Positions 43,646 to 52,863 of a DNA stretch of 64,000 nucleotides are shown one piece after another. Source of the DNA: Bacillota bacterium (lineage in GTDB: Bacteria; Bacillota; Clostridia; Lachnospirales; Lachnospiraceae); contig JAEZJV010000008.1 in assembly GCA_023415635.1 (NCBI GenBank), forward strand, positions 58,392-122,391, read 5' to 3'. How positions within the stretch are numbered: position 1 is the first letter of the stretch; each line of letters opens with the position of its first letter. The translations under genes and the position numbers were made by a program. The notes below the pieces were generated by a model, which worked only from the letters and a program-made list of their open reading frames with translations, was not told where the DNA came from and ran no database searches.

Positions 43646-43711
43646 TTGCACTTTAAAAGCAAATTTACTAATATATAAAACAGGTTAGCACTCATCATCA
43701 AAGAGTGCTAA
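43646..43711 (+). promoter_or_regulatory. groESL promoter and CIRCE operator
   Basis: TTGCAC (43646-43651) and TAATAT (43669-43674), spaced by 17, form the promoter. A perfect CIRCE element follows at 43685-43711: TTAGCACTC, nine bases, GAGTGCTAA. CIRCE is bound by the heat-shock repressor HrcA, so groESL is induced when HrcA is inactivated. Just upstream are three tandem copies of an ATGAGAAAAC-like 10-mer (43571-43600). Confidence 0.97.
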
Positions 43712-43769
43712 TAATCACAACAGCAATATAATCTATTGTAAGAATGAATTTTGAAGGAGGAATTACGAA

Positions 43770-44057
43770 ATGAAGTTAGTACCATTAGGAGATAAGGTAG
43801 TATTAAAGCAATTAGTTGCCGAAGAAACAACAAAATCAGGTATTGTTTTACCTGGTCAGGCAAAAGAAAAACCCCAGCAGGCTTCTGTTGTTGCAGTCGG
43901 ACCGGGTGGAATGGTGGACGGTAAGGAAGTTGTTATGCAGGTTAAAGTCGGCGATAAGGTTATCTATTCCAAATATGCCGGTACAGAAGTTAAGCTTGAA
44001 GATGAGGAATTCATTATCGTAAAACAAAATGATATTGTTGCAGTAGTTGAAGACTAA
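43770..44057 (+). CDS. groES: Co-chaperonin GroES
   Basis: A 95-residue 10-kDa chaperonin, lid of the GroEL chamber. Contains the KPLGDKVVLK-like start and the mobile loop region (EETTKSGIVLPGQAKEKPQQ). AAGGAGG precedes the ATG. Operon partner groEL starts 20 bases downstream; both sit under CIRCE control. Confidence 0.98.
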   Translation: MKLVPLGDKVVLKQLVAEETTKSGIVLPGQAKEKPQQASVVAVGPGGMVDGKEVVMQVKVGDKVIYSKYAGTEVKLEDEEFIIVKQNDIVAVVED

Positions 44058-44077
44058 TTAAAAGGAGAGATATTACC

Positions 44078-45700
44078 ATGGCAAAGGAAATTAAGTATGG
44101 CGCAGAAGCCAGAGCAGCCCTTGAGGTTGGCGCAAATAAATTAGCAAACACAGTAAAGGTAACCCTTGGTCCTAAGGGTAGAAATGTAGTTTTGGATAAA
44201 TCCTTCGGAGCTCCGCTCATTACCAATGACGGTGTAACCATTGCAAAGGAGATTGAGTTAGAAGATCCTTTTGAGAATATGGGTGCCCAGCTTGTTAAGG
44301 AAGTTGCTACAAAGACCAATGATGTTGCCGGTGATGGTACAACAACCGCTACCGTTCTTGCACAGGCAATGATTACCGAGGGTATTAAGAACCTGGCAGC
44401 AGGTGCAAACCCGATTATCTTAAGAAAAGGTATGAAGAAGGCTACTGATATCGCTGTAGATTCTATCTTAAAGATGAGCTCCACCTTAAAGGGCAAGGAG
44501 CAGATTGCAAGAGTAGCTGCAATTTCTGCAGGAGAAGACGAAGTAGGTCAGTTGGTAGCTGATGCTATGGAGAAGGTATCCAATGATGGTGTTATCACCA
44601 TCGAGGAGTCCAAGACGATGAAGACTGAGCTTGATTTAGTGGAAGGTATGCAGTTCGATCGTGGATATGTATCAGCTTATATGTGCACAGATATGGATAA
44701 GATGGAAGCTAATCTTGAGAATCCCTATATTCTGATTACCGATAAGAAGATCTCCAACATTCAGGAAATCTTACCGGTTCTGGAGCAGATTGTTCAGACT
44801 GGTGCAAGATTACTTATTATTGCTGAGGATGTAGAGGGAGAAGCTCTTACAACCTTAGTACTCAATAAATTAAGAGGAACCTTTACCGCAGTGGCTGTGA
44901 AGGCTCCCGGCTATGGTGACAGAAGAAAGGCTATGCTTCAGGATATCGCTATCTTAACCGGCGGTACTGTAATCTCTGATGAGTTAGGTCTTGATCTGAA
45001 GGAAACCACCTTAGAACAATTAGGACGTGCAAAATCTGTAAAGGTTCAGAAGGAGAATACCATTATTGTTGACGGCGAAGGCAACAAGAATGAGATTACT
45101 CAGAGAATTAGCCAGATTAAGGCTCAGATTGAAGAGACTACCTCTGAATTCGACAAAGAGAAATTACAGGAAAGACTTGCTAAGCTTGCCGGCGGTGTAG
45201 CAGTAATCAGAGTTGGAGCAGCTACCGAAACCGAGATGAAAGAGAATAAGCTTCGTATGGAAGACGCTCTTGCAGCTACCAGAGCAGCAGTAGAGGAAGG
45301 TATCGTAGCAGGCGGTGGCTCCGCATATATTCATGCCTCCAAGGAAGTGGCTAAATTTGCAGAGACCTTGCATGGCGATGAGAAGACCGGTGCCTATATC
45401 ATCTTAAAGGCTCTGGAAGCTCCTTTAAACTGCATCGTGAATAATGCAGGTATGGAAGGCGCAGTTGTAATCAGTAAGGTTAAGGAGAGTAAGCAAGGTG
45501 TTGGCTTTGACGTATTAGCTGAGGATTATGTGGATATGGTTACAGCAGGTATTCTGGATCCTACCAAGGTTACAAGAAGTGCTCTTCAGAATGCTACCAG
45601 TGTTGCCTCCACCTTATTGACTACAGAATCTGTAGTTGCTTCCATTAAATCTAACGAGCCTGCAATGCCTGCAGGTGCCGGCGGAATGGGTATGATGTAA
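44078..45700 (+). CDS. groEL: Chaperonin GroEL
   Basis: A 540-residue 60-kDa chaperonin that folds proteins in an ATP-driven cage with GroES. It has the conserved TLGPKGRNVVLD and the ATP-binding GDGTTTATVLAQ. The apical domain and the C-terminal Gly/Met tail (AGAGGMGMM) are present. Full length for the family. Followed by a strong terminator. Confidence 0.98.
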   Translation: MAKEIKYGAEARAALEVGANKLANTVKVTLGPKGRNVVLDKSFGAPLITNDGVTIAKEIELEDPFENMGAQLVKEVATKTNDVAGDGTTTATVLAQAMITEGIKNLAAGANPIILRKGMKKATDIAVDSILKMSSTLKGKEQIARVAAISAGEDEVGQLVADAMEKVSNDGVITIEESKTMKTELDLVEGMQFDRGYVSAYMCTDMDKMEANLENPYILITDKKISNIQEILPVLEQIVQTGARLLIIAEDVEGEALTTLVLNKLRGTFTAVAVKAPGYGDRRKAMLQDIAILTGGTVISDELGLDLKETTLEQLGRAKSVKVQKENTIIVDGEGNKNEITQRISQIKAQIEETTSEFDKEKLQERLAKLAGGVAVIRVGAATETEMKENKLRMEDALAATRAAVEEGIVAGGGSAYIHASKEVAKFAETLHGDEKTGAYIILKALEAPLNCIVNNAGMEGAVVISKVKESKQGVGFDVLAEDYVDMVTAGILDPTKVTRSALQNATSVASTLLTTESVVASIKSNEPAMPAGAGGMGMM

Positions 45701-45747
45701 TTCCGTAATGATGTGATGCAAAAGCAAATTATGATATAAAATTAGAA

Positions 45748-45797
45748 GGGCATATTGCTCAGCCAACCGATTATGGTGGGGATGCAATATGCCCTTT
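45748..45797 (+). terminator. groESL terminator
   Basis: A 12-bp perfect stem AGGGCATATTGC/GCAATATGCCCT followed by TTCTTTTT. Confidence 0.9.
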
Positions 45798-45830
45798 CTT
45801 TTTGGATATTTAATGTGTAGATAAAGGCAA

Positions 45831-45882
45831 GGCCTGCATCCGAGAATAGTCGATGAAGAGCGACTATGGATGTAGGCCTGGT
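45831..45882. terminator. Terminator of the aldo/keto reductase operon
   Basis: AGGCCTGCATCC/GGATGTAGGCCT with an inner ATAGTCG/CGACTAT stem. It lies just beyond the stop of the minus-strand reductase. Confidence 0.75.
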
Positions 45883-45907
45883 TTCTTATTAATAATTTCT
45901 GACAGCT

Positions 45908-46918
45908 TTATATAGCGCTGTTCATTAGATTGATTACTTCCTCGGGAAGCTTTATAGTGTATGCCTTGATATCTTCAAGATACTGCTCGATCCGGCTGAA
46001 ACCGAGAAGAGGAACTATTTGAGGTTCACATTGCAACAGCCATGCCAGTACAAGCTGATTACCGGTAATATTAAGCTTGTTGGCCTGTTCTTCTACCAGG
46101 GCAAGCTTTCTGATGTTTTCCTCTGTATTATAATGGCTCCAGTTATAATATTGAACTCTCTTCTCACTGTTGGTATAGATGCCCTTCAGAAGAGGTGAAT
46201 AAGCCATAAAAGCCATGTTGCTGCTCTTGACATATTCAAACATCTCTTTATCCCCATGGTTTGTAATACCCATATCGGTACCCTGCTTCGGATGGATATA
46301 GGAATATTCCTGTTGCAGGACCGTAAAAGGAGTCCAGCCTTTGCTCTGGCTGATGCTGTTAGCATCTTTTAATTGTGCTGTGGTAAGGTTGCTGGCACCT
46401 ATATAGCGTACCTTTCCTTCTTTTACCAGCCCATGCATTGTTTCCAGGGTCTCCTCAATTGGAGTGACAGGATCATATACATGAGTAAAATACAGGTCAA
46501 TATAGTCTGTCTTAAGCCTTCGTAAACTGTTCTCTATCTCTCTTTTGATCGTATCCCGGGACAGACCCTCATATTCCTTGCGGACTCTATCCCAAACAGG
46601 TATACCATGGGCATCCCTGATGTGATAGGGATCCTTTAGCCCAGCACCTACCTTAGTGGATAGAAAAATACGATCGCGGTTTCTACGCTCCTTCATCCAT
46701 AAGCCCAGATAACTTTCACTTTCTCCGCCGATATATTCCCCTGTTCCCAACCACCAGGTATAGCAGTTAGCAGTATCAATAAAATTTCCACCCTCACCCA
46801 CAAAGTGATCCAGTATCTGAAAGGTCGTTGTTTTATTGATGGCTGTACCCATCAGCATGGCACCGAGGCTGAATGCACTGACTTTTTCTCCTGTAGAGCC
46901 TAACACTATCTGTTCCAT
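45908..46918 (-). CDS. Aldo/keto reductase
   Basis: A 336-residue NAD(P)H-dependent reductase with a TIM-barrel fold. The N-terminal strand reads LGSTGEKVSAFSLG. The active-site Asp/Tyr region is FIDTANCYTWW and the catalytic His region is LYFTHVYDP. The NADPH pocket includes LLGFSRIEQ near the end. The substrate is unknown. AAAAGGAAG precedes the ATG. It is the second gene of a two-gene minus-strand operon, 63 bases behind the ferredoxin-type reductase. Confidence 0.93.
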   Translation of the reverse strand: MEQIVLGSTGEKVSAFSLGAMLMGTAINKTTTFQILDHFVGEGGNFIDTANCYTWWLGTGEYIGGESESYLGLWMKERRNRDRIFLSTKVGAGLKDPYHIRDAHGIPVWDRVRKEYEGLSRDTIKREIENSLRRLKTDYIDLYFTHVYDPVTPIEETLETMHGLVKEGKVRYIGASNLTTAQLKDANSISQSKGWTPFTVLQQEYSYIHPKQGTDMGITNHGDKEMFEYVKSSNMAFMAYSPLLKGIYTNSEKRVQYYNWSHYNTEENIRKLALVEEQANKLNITGNQLVLAWLLQCEPQIVPLLGFSRIEQYLEDIKAYTIKLPEEVINLMNSAI

Positions 46919-46981
46919 AATTCTTCCTTTTCATTAAATGAATTGTCTCATTGCACAAATTACACCTGCTTCAAGCTTGAA

Positions 46982-48121
46982 TTAATTAGCTTCAGCACAA
47001 ATAGTATCAAATGCAACTTGTACAGATTTCAATTCATCTCGAATACGCAGCTTCTGAGGACAAGCCTCTTCACATTGACCGCATTCAATGCAGTTTTTTG
47101 CTTTCTTGCCCTCTTCAAAATTGAAGGTCCATTGCCACTGCATTTCACTCTTGTTGTTATAACGACCATAATCATTCCATAAAGCAAAGGTCCTTGGGAT
47201 ATCTACACCGGCAGGACAGGGCATACAATAACTGCAGCCTGTGCAACCGTTTTTCACCAGACCGCGGAAAATCTCTGCGACTATCCTCACGGCCTGCTGC
47301 TCCTCATTATTTAGCGAAACAAAGGATTGAAAGGTAGTCAGATTATCCGCTACCTGCTCTTCGTCGGACATTCCGCTTAAGATCACCTTAACATTGGGTA
47401 GAGAACCTGCCCAGCGTAAAGCCCAGGAGGCGGGTGATTTACCGGGATTAAGTGCTTCAAAAAAGGTTGCTGCGCTGGCAGGAAGCTTCGCTATGGATCC
47501 ACCCTTAATCGGTTCCATGATAATGAGTGGCACATTAAGCTCCTCGCTAAGAGCATAGCCCTTCATTCCAGCCTGTAACTCTGTATCCATATAGTTCAAC
47601 TGGATCTGGCAGAAATCCCAATCTCTATACTTCAGAATATCTTCAAAGACTTCATATTCGTCATGGAAGGAGAAGCCTAAGAATTTGATCTTTCCTTCAG
47701 CCTTCAACCCATCCAGATAATCAATGACCCCAAGCCTCGCCATTTTTTCAAACGATTCACGGGTAAAACAGTGCAGTAGATAAAAGTCGATATAATCCTT
47801 ATGCAGCTTTACTAATTGCTCCCTAAAAAGTCGCTCGGCATCAGCTACGGAATGAACATCCCATATTGGAAGCTTGGTAGCAAGGTAATAGGAGCTTCGG
47901 TCGTATTTATCAAGTACTTTACCGGTAAAGATCTCGCTTTTACCCCCATGGTAGACATATGCGGTATCAAAGTAATTTACACCGCTTGCATAAGCCTCGT
48001 CTATCATTTTCTCTGAGCGGACTTCATCAATTTCCCCATTCATATCCAGAGGAAATCGCATGCAGCCAAAACCGAGCAGAGAGGTGGTTATTCCTAATTT
48101 ATCAATTTTACGATATTCCAT
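46982..48121 (-). CDS. Aldo/keto reductase with C-terminal 4Fe-4S domain
   Basis: A 379-residue protein. An N-terminal aldo/keto reductase barrel (GITTSLLGFGCMRFP; FDTAYVYHGG; DFYLLHCF) is fused to a C-terminal ferredoxin-type cluster (CTGCSYCMPCP and CIECGQCEEACPQ). Such fusions are common in anaerobes and may couple reduction to ferredoxin rather than NADPH. The start is the ATG behind GGGAGGAAG; an ATG 27 bases upstream has no site. Divergent from the MocR regulator across a 170-base gap. Confidence 0.93.
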   Translation of the reverse strand: MEYRKIDKLGITTSLLGFGCMRFPLDMNGEIDEVRSEKMIDEAYASGVNYFDTAYVYHGGKSEIFTGKVLDKYDRSSYYLATKLPIWDVHSVADAERLFREQLVKLHKDYIDFYLLHCFTRESFEKMARLGVIDYLDGLKAEGKIKFLGFSFHDEYEVFEDILKYRDWDFCQIQLNYMDTELQAGMKGYALSEELNVPLIIMEPIKGGSIAKLPASAATFFEALNPGKSPASWALRWAGSLPNVKVILSGMSDEEQVADNLTTFQSFVSLNNEEQQAVRIVAEIFRGLVKNGCTGCSYCMPCPAGVDIPRTFALWNDYGRYNNKSEMQWQWTFNFEEGKKAKNCIECGQCEEACPQKLRIRDELKSVQVAFDTICAEAN

Positions 48122-48290
48122 ACTTTCTTCCTCCCGTAATTTATTCATATCGGATCGAATCCAGGAAAAGATTGCGAACCTTGTAATGCTATTATATAAT
48201 ATACATTGATACTTAAAAGTACCAATAAATGATATGTTTTAAGGAACCACTTTGAAGAAAGTAATCAAAACATCATCAGGAGGAGTGTTT

Positions 48291-49676
48291 ATGTTCGGCT
48301 TTGAGATTGATCGAACCTCGCTGCAATCCTTTGCATCGCAGCTGGAGAATCAGATCAGGGATGCCATATTACGGGGGGAGCTTTCATCCGGTGACAGTCT
48401 GCCTCCGACCAGAGCTATGGCTAAGGATCTTCAGATTGCGCGTAATACTGTAATACAGGCCTACGAGCAGCTGATATCGGAAGGGTATTTAATCAGTAGA
48501 AAAGGGGCAGGAACCTATGTTACAGAGATTGGGAAATTGCCTATACAAAAGCTTTTACCGTATCATCTGAAAAAGAAAGAGAATAAGGGACTGAACAAAA
48601 TCACCTTTGATTCCGGTAATCCGGATATTGGAGTCTTTCCCAGAATTGCCTGGTCGAAGCTTTTAAAGGAAGCCTGTCTGGAGGCTGAGGATCAAGCCTA
48701 CGGCTATCATTACTATTCCGGTTATCCGAAGCTGAAAAAAGCGCTTCGGGATTACGTGTATCGTATGAAGGGAATTCGCTGCGAAGAGGACCAGATTATC
48801 ATTGTTCCGGGGGCAGCAGGAGGTCTGGAGATTTTGGCAAAGGTATTTGAAAGGAACAGGAATAGAATAGCGATAGAAGACCCCTGTATCCATTTTGTAA
48901 AAAAGATATTTTCAGATCATAAATATGAACTGTGTCCGGTAAATGTAGACATGCAGGGAATGGATATAGAAAGCCTGTATAAGCTTGCTTCAGTGGACTT
49001 AATCTATGTGGTTCCTTCCCATCAATATCCACTGGGAGGAGTGTTCCCGGCTCCCAGGAGAATCTCACTGCTGCAGTATGCTAGTGAGAGAAATGCATAT
49101 ATTATAGAGGACGATTATGACAGTGAGTTCCGCTATAAGGGAGAGGCCCTGCAGGCCCTTCGAAACCTAAATCAAGAGAGGGTGATATATATAGGGAGCT
49201 TCAGTAAGATATTTACTCCGGCCCTGAGAATGGGGTATATGATATTACCTACTCACCTGTGTGAACCGGTGACTTACCAGCTTCAGGAATCGAATCTTTG
49301 GGTGAATCCGATAGAACAGCACGCCATGGCTGAATTCATAAACCAAAGACTGATGGACAGACATATTTATAAGATGCGTAAGCTCTATGAGCACAAACGG
49401 CTTCACCTGATTCGTTGTCTTAAAGAAGCCTTCGGGGATAGGATCAGCATCTCGGGGGAATATGCCGGATTGCATCTGCTGGTCAGCTTTGAGAGAGAGC
49501 TTACGGAGACCGATAGCAGGAACATAGAGGATCAGGATGTCGAAGTAGACTTTGTGGAGGAGTATGCCTTAAATAAAGGAGGACATACCCATCAGATAGT
49601 ACTCGGCTATGGCGGACTGAGCCTGATACAGCTTACAGAGGGCGTACAAAGGCTCAAGAATGCACTGGGTGGCTAA
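48291..49676 (+). CDS. MocR/PdxR-type GntR regulator with aminotransferase domain
   Basis: A 461-residue regulator. The N-terminal winged helix has a GntR motif (GDSLPPTRAMAKDLQIARNT, about 34-53). The C-terminal class I aminotransferase-like domain binds PLP: the Schiff-base Lys is in IGSFSKIFTP, with DDYDSEFRY nearby. MocR proteins use PLP to sense pyridoxal or amino compounds. Divergence from the two reductases suggests it controls them. Its 3' end overlaps the convergent amidase gene by 23 bases. Confidence 0.93.
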   Translation: MFGFEIDRTSLQSFASQLENQIRDAILRGELSSGDSLPPTRAMAKDLQIARNTVIQAYEQLISEGYLISRKGAGTYVTEIGKLPIQKLLPYHLKKKENKGLNKITFDSGNPDIGVFPRIAWSKLLKEACLEAEDQAYGYHYYSGYPKLKKALRDYVYRMKGIRCEEDQIIIVPGAAGGLEILAKVFERNRNRIAIEDPCIHFVKKIFSDHKYELCPVNVDMQGMDIESLYKLASVDLIYVVPSHQYPLGGVFPAPRRISLLQYASERNAYIIEDDYDSEFRYKGEALQALRNLNQERVIYIGSFSKIFTPALRMGYMILPTHLCEPVTYQLQESNLWVNPIEQHAMAEFINQRLMDRHIYKMRKLYEHKRLHLIRCLKEAFGDRISISGEYAGLHLLVSFERELTETDSRNIEDQDVEVDFVEEYALNKGGHTHQIVLGYGGLSLIQLTEGVQRLKNALGG

Positions 49677-50415
49677 CGTGGTGCTTCCAATATTCGTCGA
49701 TACCGTCACAGATACCTTGAACCAGTTTATTCTGGTATTTTGCGTTTTGCATTAATCTATCTTCCTTCTTATTGGTCATATAGCCCATTTCAATGATTGT
49801 TACGGGAAGCTTGCTCCAATTGATGCCGCTCATATCATCTCTGGCTATGGTTTTGCGGTTTTTCGCACCTGTGGAATGACACATCGCATCTACGATAGCC
49901 TCTGCCAAAGCCTGACTATCCTTACTTAATTCAGAAACATACGGATTGTCCTTAGAGGGATAAAGTGTACTGGTTCCATGGACCTCAGGATCAGTGGAGC
50001 CGTCTGCATGGATCCGGATGAAGATATCGGCACCGCTCTTGTTCGCTAGCTCAGCGCGTTCCTTATTACTTAAATTGACCTTGTTCTTATCTCGAAGCAT
50101 ATATACTTCATAACCTCGGTCTATCAGTTCATCCCGGACCTTCTTGGCAATGACCAGAGTTAATTTATATTCCGGTATCTTTGTATAGGTACCTTGGGTT
50201 CCGGAGGATACCTTAGTCTTCATTACCTTTGCACCGGGGCCAATCGGTTCGGTGTTATAATTGCCTCTGCTTTGGTGCCCCGCATCAATGGCTACCATAA
50301 TTTTTCCGGGAGGTGTCTTGCTTTCGGCAGCCTTTGCAATAGGATGGGAGAAGACAGCTAAGAGTAATGCGGTGATAAGTAAAATAGTGAATACAGAAAA
50401 AAGATTTCTATTCAT
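49654..50415 (-). CDS. N-acetylmuramoyl-L-alanine amidase (Amidase_3)
   Basis: A 253-residue exported zinc amidase that cuts between MurNAc and the stem peptide. The signal peptide covers about 1-30 (core ILLITALLLAVFS). The Zn ligands are H47 in AIDAGHQ, E56 in NYNTEP and a His in FIRIHADGS; the catalytic Glu is in VTIIEMGYM. An insertion GPGAKVMKTKVSSGTQG follows E56. AGGAGGTCCC precedes the ATG. No binding repeats. The spore or vegetative role is not decidable. Confidence 0.92.
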   Translation of the reverse strand: MNRNLFSVFTILLITALLLAVFSHPIAKAAESKTPPGKIMVAIDAGHQSRGNYNTEPIGPGAKVMKTKVSSGTQGTYTKIPEYKLTLVIAKKVRDELIDRGYEVYMLRDKNKVNLSNKERAELANKSGADIFIRIHADGSTDPEVHGTSTLYPSKDNPYVSELSKDSQALAEAIVDAMCHSTGAKNRKTIARDDMSGINWSKLPVTIIEMGYMTNKKEDRLMQNAKYQNKLVQGICDGIDEYWKHHVSHPVHS

Positions 50416-50580
50416 AGGGACCTCCTGAGGTATATATAATTATATGTAATTAATTTACAAGTATTATAAAGAATGAAGGTCATAATAGCAAGCAAATTCA
50501 GGAAGTAATATAAATGTCTAAGGAATCAATTTTGACCCCATATTTGACAGTCATTATACAACCCGGATTTGATAAATATA

Positions 50581-50609
50581 TTGACATAGCTGCAGAAATT
50601 GTATATGAT
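50581..50609 (+). promoter_or_regulatory. Promoter of thiT transcript
   Basis: TTGACA (50581-50586) and TATGAT (50604-50609) with 17-base spacing. About 35 bases upstream of the TPP riboswitch. Confidence 0.8.
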
Positions 50610-50644
50610 TAGGTCGTACATAATTTGATATGATTCATATTTAT

Positions 50645-50731
50645 GCTAGGGGAGCCTTGTGCTGAGAGGTGTGTAAAACATACCGACCCTCACTACTTGA
50701 TCCGGGTAATACCGGCGGAAGGAAGCAATCA
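50645..50731 (+). promoter_or_regulatory. TPP riboswitch (THI element)
   Basis: Contains the class-defining blocks in order: GGGGAGCC, GCTGAGA, GACCCTC, CTTGATCCGGGTAATACCGGCG and GGAAGGA. Thiamine pyrophosphate binding would shut off thiT. The expression platform at 50740-50768 is a CCTCC/GGAGG hairpin whose 3' arm is the thiT ribosome site and which is followed by seven T just before the ATG, so it may act as terminator and site mask at once. Confidence 0.95.
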
Positions 50732-50768
50732 AGTGGCCCCCTCCGATTAATAAAAAGGAGGTTTTTTT

Positions 50769-51455
50769 ATGTTTCAAAGAGTTTTGGATTTTCTATTTAC
50801 TAAGGAGGTTTATTCAGAGGTCGAGACGTACTATACTCCGACGTTGGCAGCTAATATCCTGTTTTTTATGCTAATCGCGGTGCTTCTGATCGCCATGGCT
50901 GTCTTTTCGGGTGCTCGCAAGAAGCTGGAAGTAAAGCAGCTTACCTTTTCTGCAATGGCAGTAACTCTTGCCGTGATAACTTCTTTTATTAAATTTGCTC
51001 ATCTTCCCTTCGGTGGTTCCATCACCTTATTTAGTATGTTTTTTATCTGTCTTATCGGCTATATGTATGGAACAAGAGTCGGGATTATGACAGGCATAGC
51101 TTATGGTCTGCTGCAGCTTATCATTGATCCGATGGTGATACATCCCATTCAGCTGCTTCTGGACTATCCGTTAGCCTTTGGCTTTCTCGGAATGACCGGC
51201 GTATTCTCTGAGTCTAGGAACGGCTTGCTGAAGGGTTATATTTTTGGCGTATTCGGAAGGTATTTATGTCATGTGATCAGCGGAATCATTTTCTTTTGGA
51301 TGTATGCACCTGAGGGAATGAATACGGCTATATATTCCTTTGGCTACAATGCAAGCTTTATCTTTCCGGAAGCCCTCTTGACATTAGTGCTTCTTCTGTT
51401 CCCTCAGATTCAGTCAGGGCTTCAGGAAGTGAAAAGGATTGCCTTACATAATTAA
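50769..51455 (+). CDS. thiT: Thiamine ECF transporter S component
   Basis: A 228-residue membrane protein with six helices, the thiamine-specific substrate-binding subunit of an energy-coupling-factor importer. The ThiT-specific loop (FIKFAHLPFGGSITLFSMFF) and the following GxxxGLxQ-like helix (GIAYGLLQLIIDPMVIHP) are visible. It works with the shared EcfAA'T module encoded elsewhere. The TPP riboswitch upstream confirms the thiamine assignment. Confidence 0.95.
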   Translation: MFQRVLDFLFTKEVYSEVETYYTPTLAANILFFMLIAVLLIAMAVFSGARKKLEVKQLTFSAMAVTLAVITSFIKFAHLPFGGSITLFSMFFICLIGYMYGTRVGIMTGIAYGLLQLIIDPMVIHPIQLLLDYPLAFGFLGMTGVFSESRNGLLKGYIFGVFGRYLCHVISGIIFFWMYAPEGMNTAIYSFGYNASFIFPEALLTLVLLLFPQIQSGLQEVKRIALHN

Positions 51456-51460
51456 ATAAA

Positions 51461-51503
51461 GAAGCTCAGGCATCAGCTATTAAGCATGCCTGAGCTTCTT
51501 TCT
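51461..51503. terminator. Bidirectional terminator
   Basis: A perfect 13-bp stem GAAGCTCAGGCAT/ATGCCTGAGCTTC between thiT and the convergent SleC-like gene. Confidence 0.9.
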
Positions 51504-51522
51504 TCTTTCATAAGAATATTCT

Positions 51523-52806
51523 TCATAGCTCTGCGATTCGAGAGACAGCGACATAGATGGCTGAGATCCGGTACCAGGTAACAAAATCGACGATGCCTGT
51601 CTGTGGCAAATCAAAGATCTGTTGAAAGGCTTTTACTGCATCAGAGGTCTGCTGAGTGAATTGCCCGTTGACTGCAACCTTCGGGATGGCAGAATAGGTG
51701 TTTGAAATCTGATTTAACTGCGTCTGTATCATTCGGACATTATTACCGCTGGCTCCGATATTTATGTCTGCTCCCGGCCAGGAGACGGGAACTCCTGATA
51801 CCTGTGCCGCAGTATTAATGTAAATGGATTCACCATAAAAATACCTTAAGATGGTGATGGCATCCTGCCCTTGATCACCTAAATCCTTCGACCCCCATTG
51901 TGACATCCAGTTCGGACATTTTACCCTATTGCCGTCACAATATTGGGTCAGAATGGGTTGTTTTACATTCGGCCGGGATAGATAATTATTAAAGATTTGA
52001 TCAACAGTTAACCCGATATTATTAAAAATATTGCGTCCATTGATCCACTTATGATCAAAGGCAGTGGAAGAGGTGACGGTGAAGTTAAAGCCTTGATTAC
52101 GATACCATTCTGTGAATACTCTATTCAGTGTAAAGGAGAGGATCGCAAGTATGTTTGCAATAATGGTCTGCTCCGGCCAGGTGGCATAGATTTCACTTGA
52201 GGCAACATTTTTAATATAGTCTCGGAAGCGAATATAATGATTGGCGGCAGAAGTATCCGTCGGAGGACCGTCATGGACTATGACATATTCCGGTATAACA
52301 ACATTTGTAAGTACGATTTCGCCGGTTTCTGAGGTAGGCTTAATCTCTGACTCAGCTATCTTAGGGGGATAATCTCCGTATAGGGTATGGGGAGGGATGA
52401 CATAAAGCACCGGCTGTGGGGTCGCAGTCAGGACGGCATCCTGAAGTGCTGTGATTTGAGGCATAATCTCTGCATTTTGAACAGTGATGGGGGAAAAATT
52501 GGATGCACTTATTTTGATGGTATATTCGGAGTAAGGCTGTTCTGTAGAGGGCTTCTGACTGTAGTCAGGAGAAGGAGCAGGGAGTTCGATTTCCGAGGTG
52601 AGGCCCGAGTCATCTGTCGTGAGCTCTTCGATTACGGTATCTGGCAGAGAGGCTGAGGTAACTCTCACAGTCGCATTCGGTATGGGAGCAATATTAGGTG
52701 TCGTTGCTCTGACCCTTAATCGACCAAGAGACTGAGTCCCCATCTGAGCAGGATATATGCGGTAAGCTGCATAATTATTAGAGCAGCTGGTTTGATTTCT
52801 CTCCAT
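51523..52806 (-). CDS. SleC-like cortex-lytic/peptidoglycan-binding protein, copy A
   Basis: A 427-residue protein of the SleC type. The N-terminal ~150 residues are beta-rich and Pro/Thr-rich (pre-domain). A SpoIID-like catalytic domain follows; YIKNVASSEIYATWPEQTI and SFTLNRV give the SpoIID pattern, with the conserved Glu in SSE as likely catalytic residue. ILTQYCDGNRVKCPNWMSQWGSKDL follows. A C-terminal PG_binding_1 repeat includes GASGNNVRMIQTQLN. SleC of Clostridium is a spore lytic transglycosylase activated by Csp proteases during germination. No Sec signal peptide is seen. The ATG behind GAGGT is preferred over one 21 bases upstream. Confidence 0.82.
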   Translation of the reverse strand: MERNQTSCSNNYAAYRIYPAQMGTQSLGRLRVRATTPNIAPIPNATVRVTSASLPDTVIEELTTDDSGLTSEIELPAPSPDYSQKPSTEQPYSEYTIKISASNFSPITVQNAEIMPQITALQDAVLTATPQPVLYVIPPHTLYGDYPPKIAESEIKPTSETGEIVLTNVVIPEYVIVHDGPPTDTSAANHYIRFRDYIKNVASSEIYATWPEQTIIANILAILSFTLNRVFTEWYRNQGFNFTVTSSTAFDHKWINGRNIFNNIGLTVDQIFNNYLSRPNVKQPILTQYCDGNRVKCPNWMSQWGSKDLGDQGQDAITILRYFYGESIYINTAAQVSGVPVSWPGADINIGASGNNVRMIQTQLNQISNTYSAIPKVAVNGQFTQQTSDAVKAFQQIFDLPQTGIVDFVTWYRISAIYVAVSRIAEL

Positions 52807-52863
52807 GCTTGTAGACCTCGATTTCATATACTGATATCATTCCTATAACCTGAAGAATTGATT

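Noticed and set aside
44014..44496. A 160-codon minus-strand frame over groES/groEL
   Set aside because: Shadow of conserved groEL codons; no start signals.
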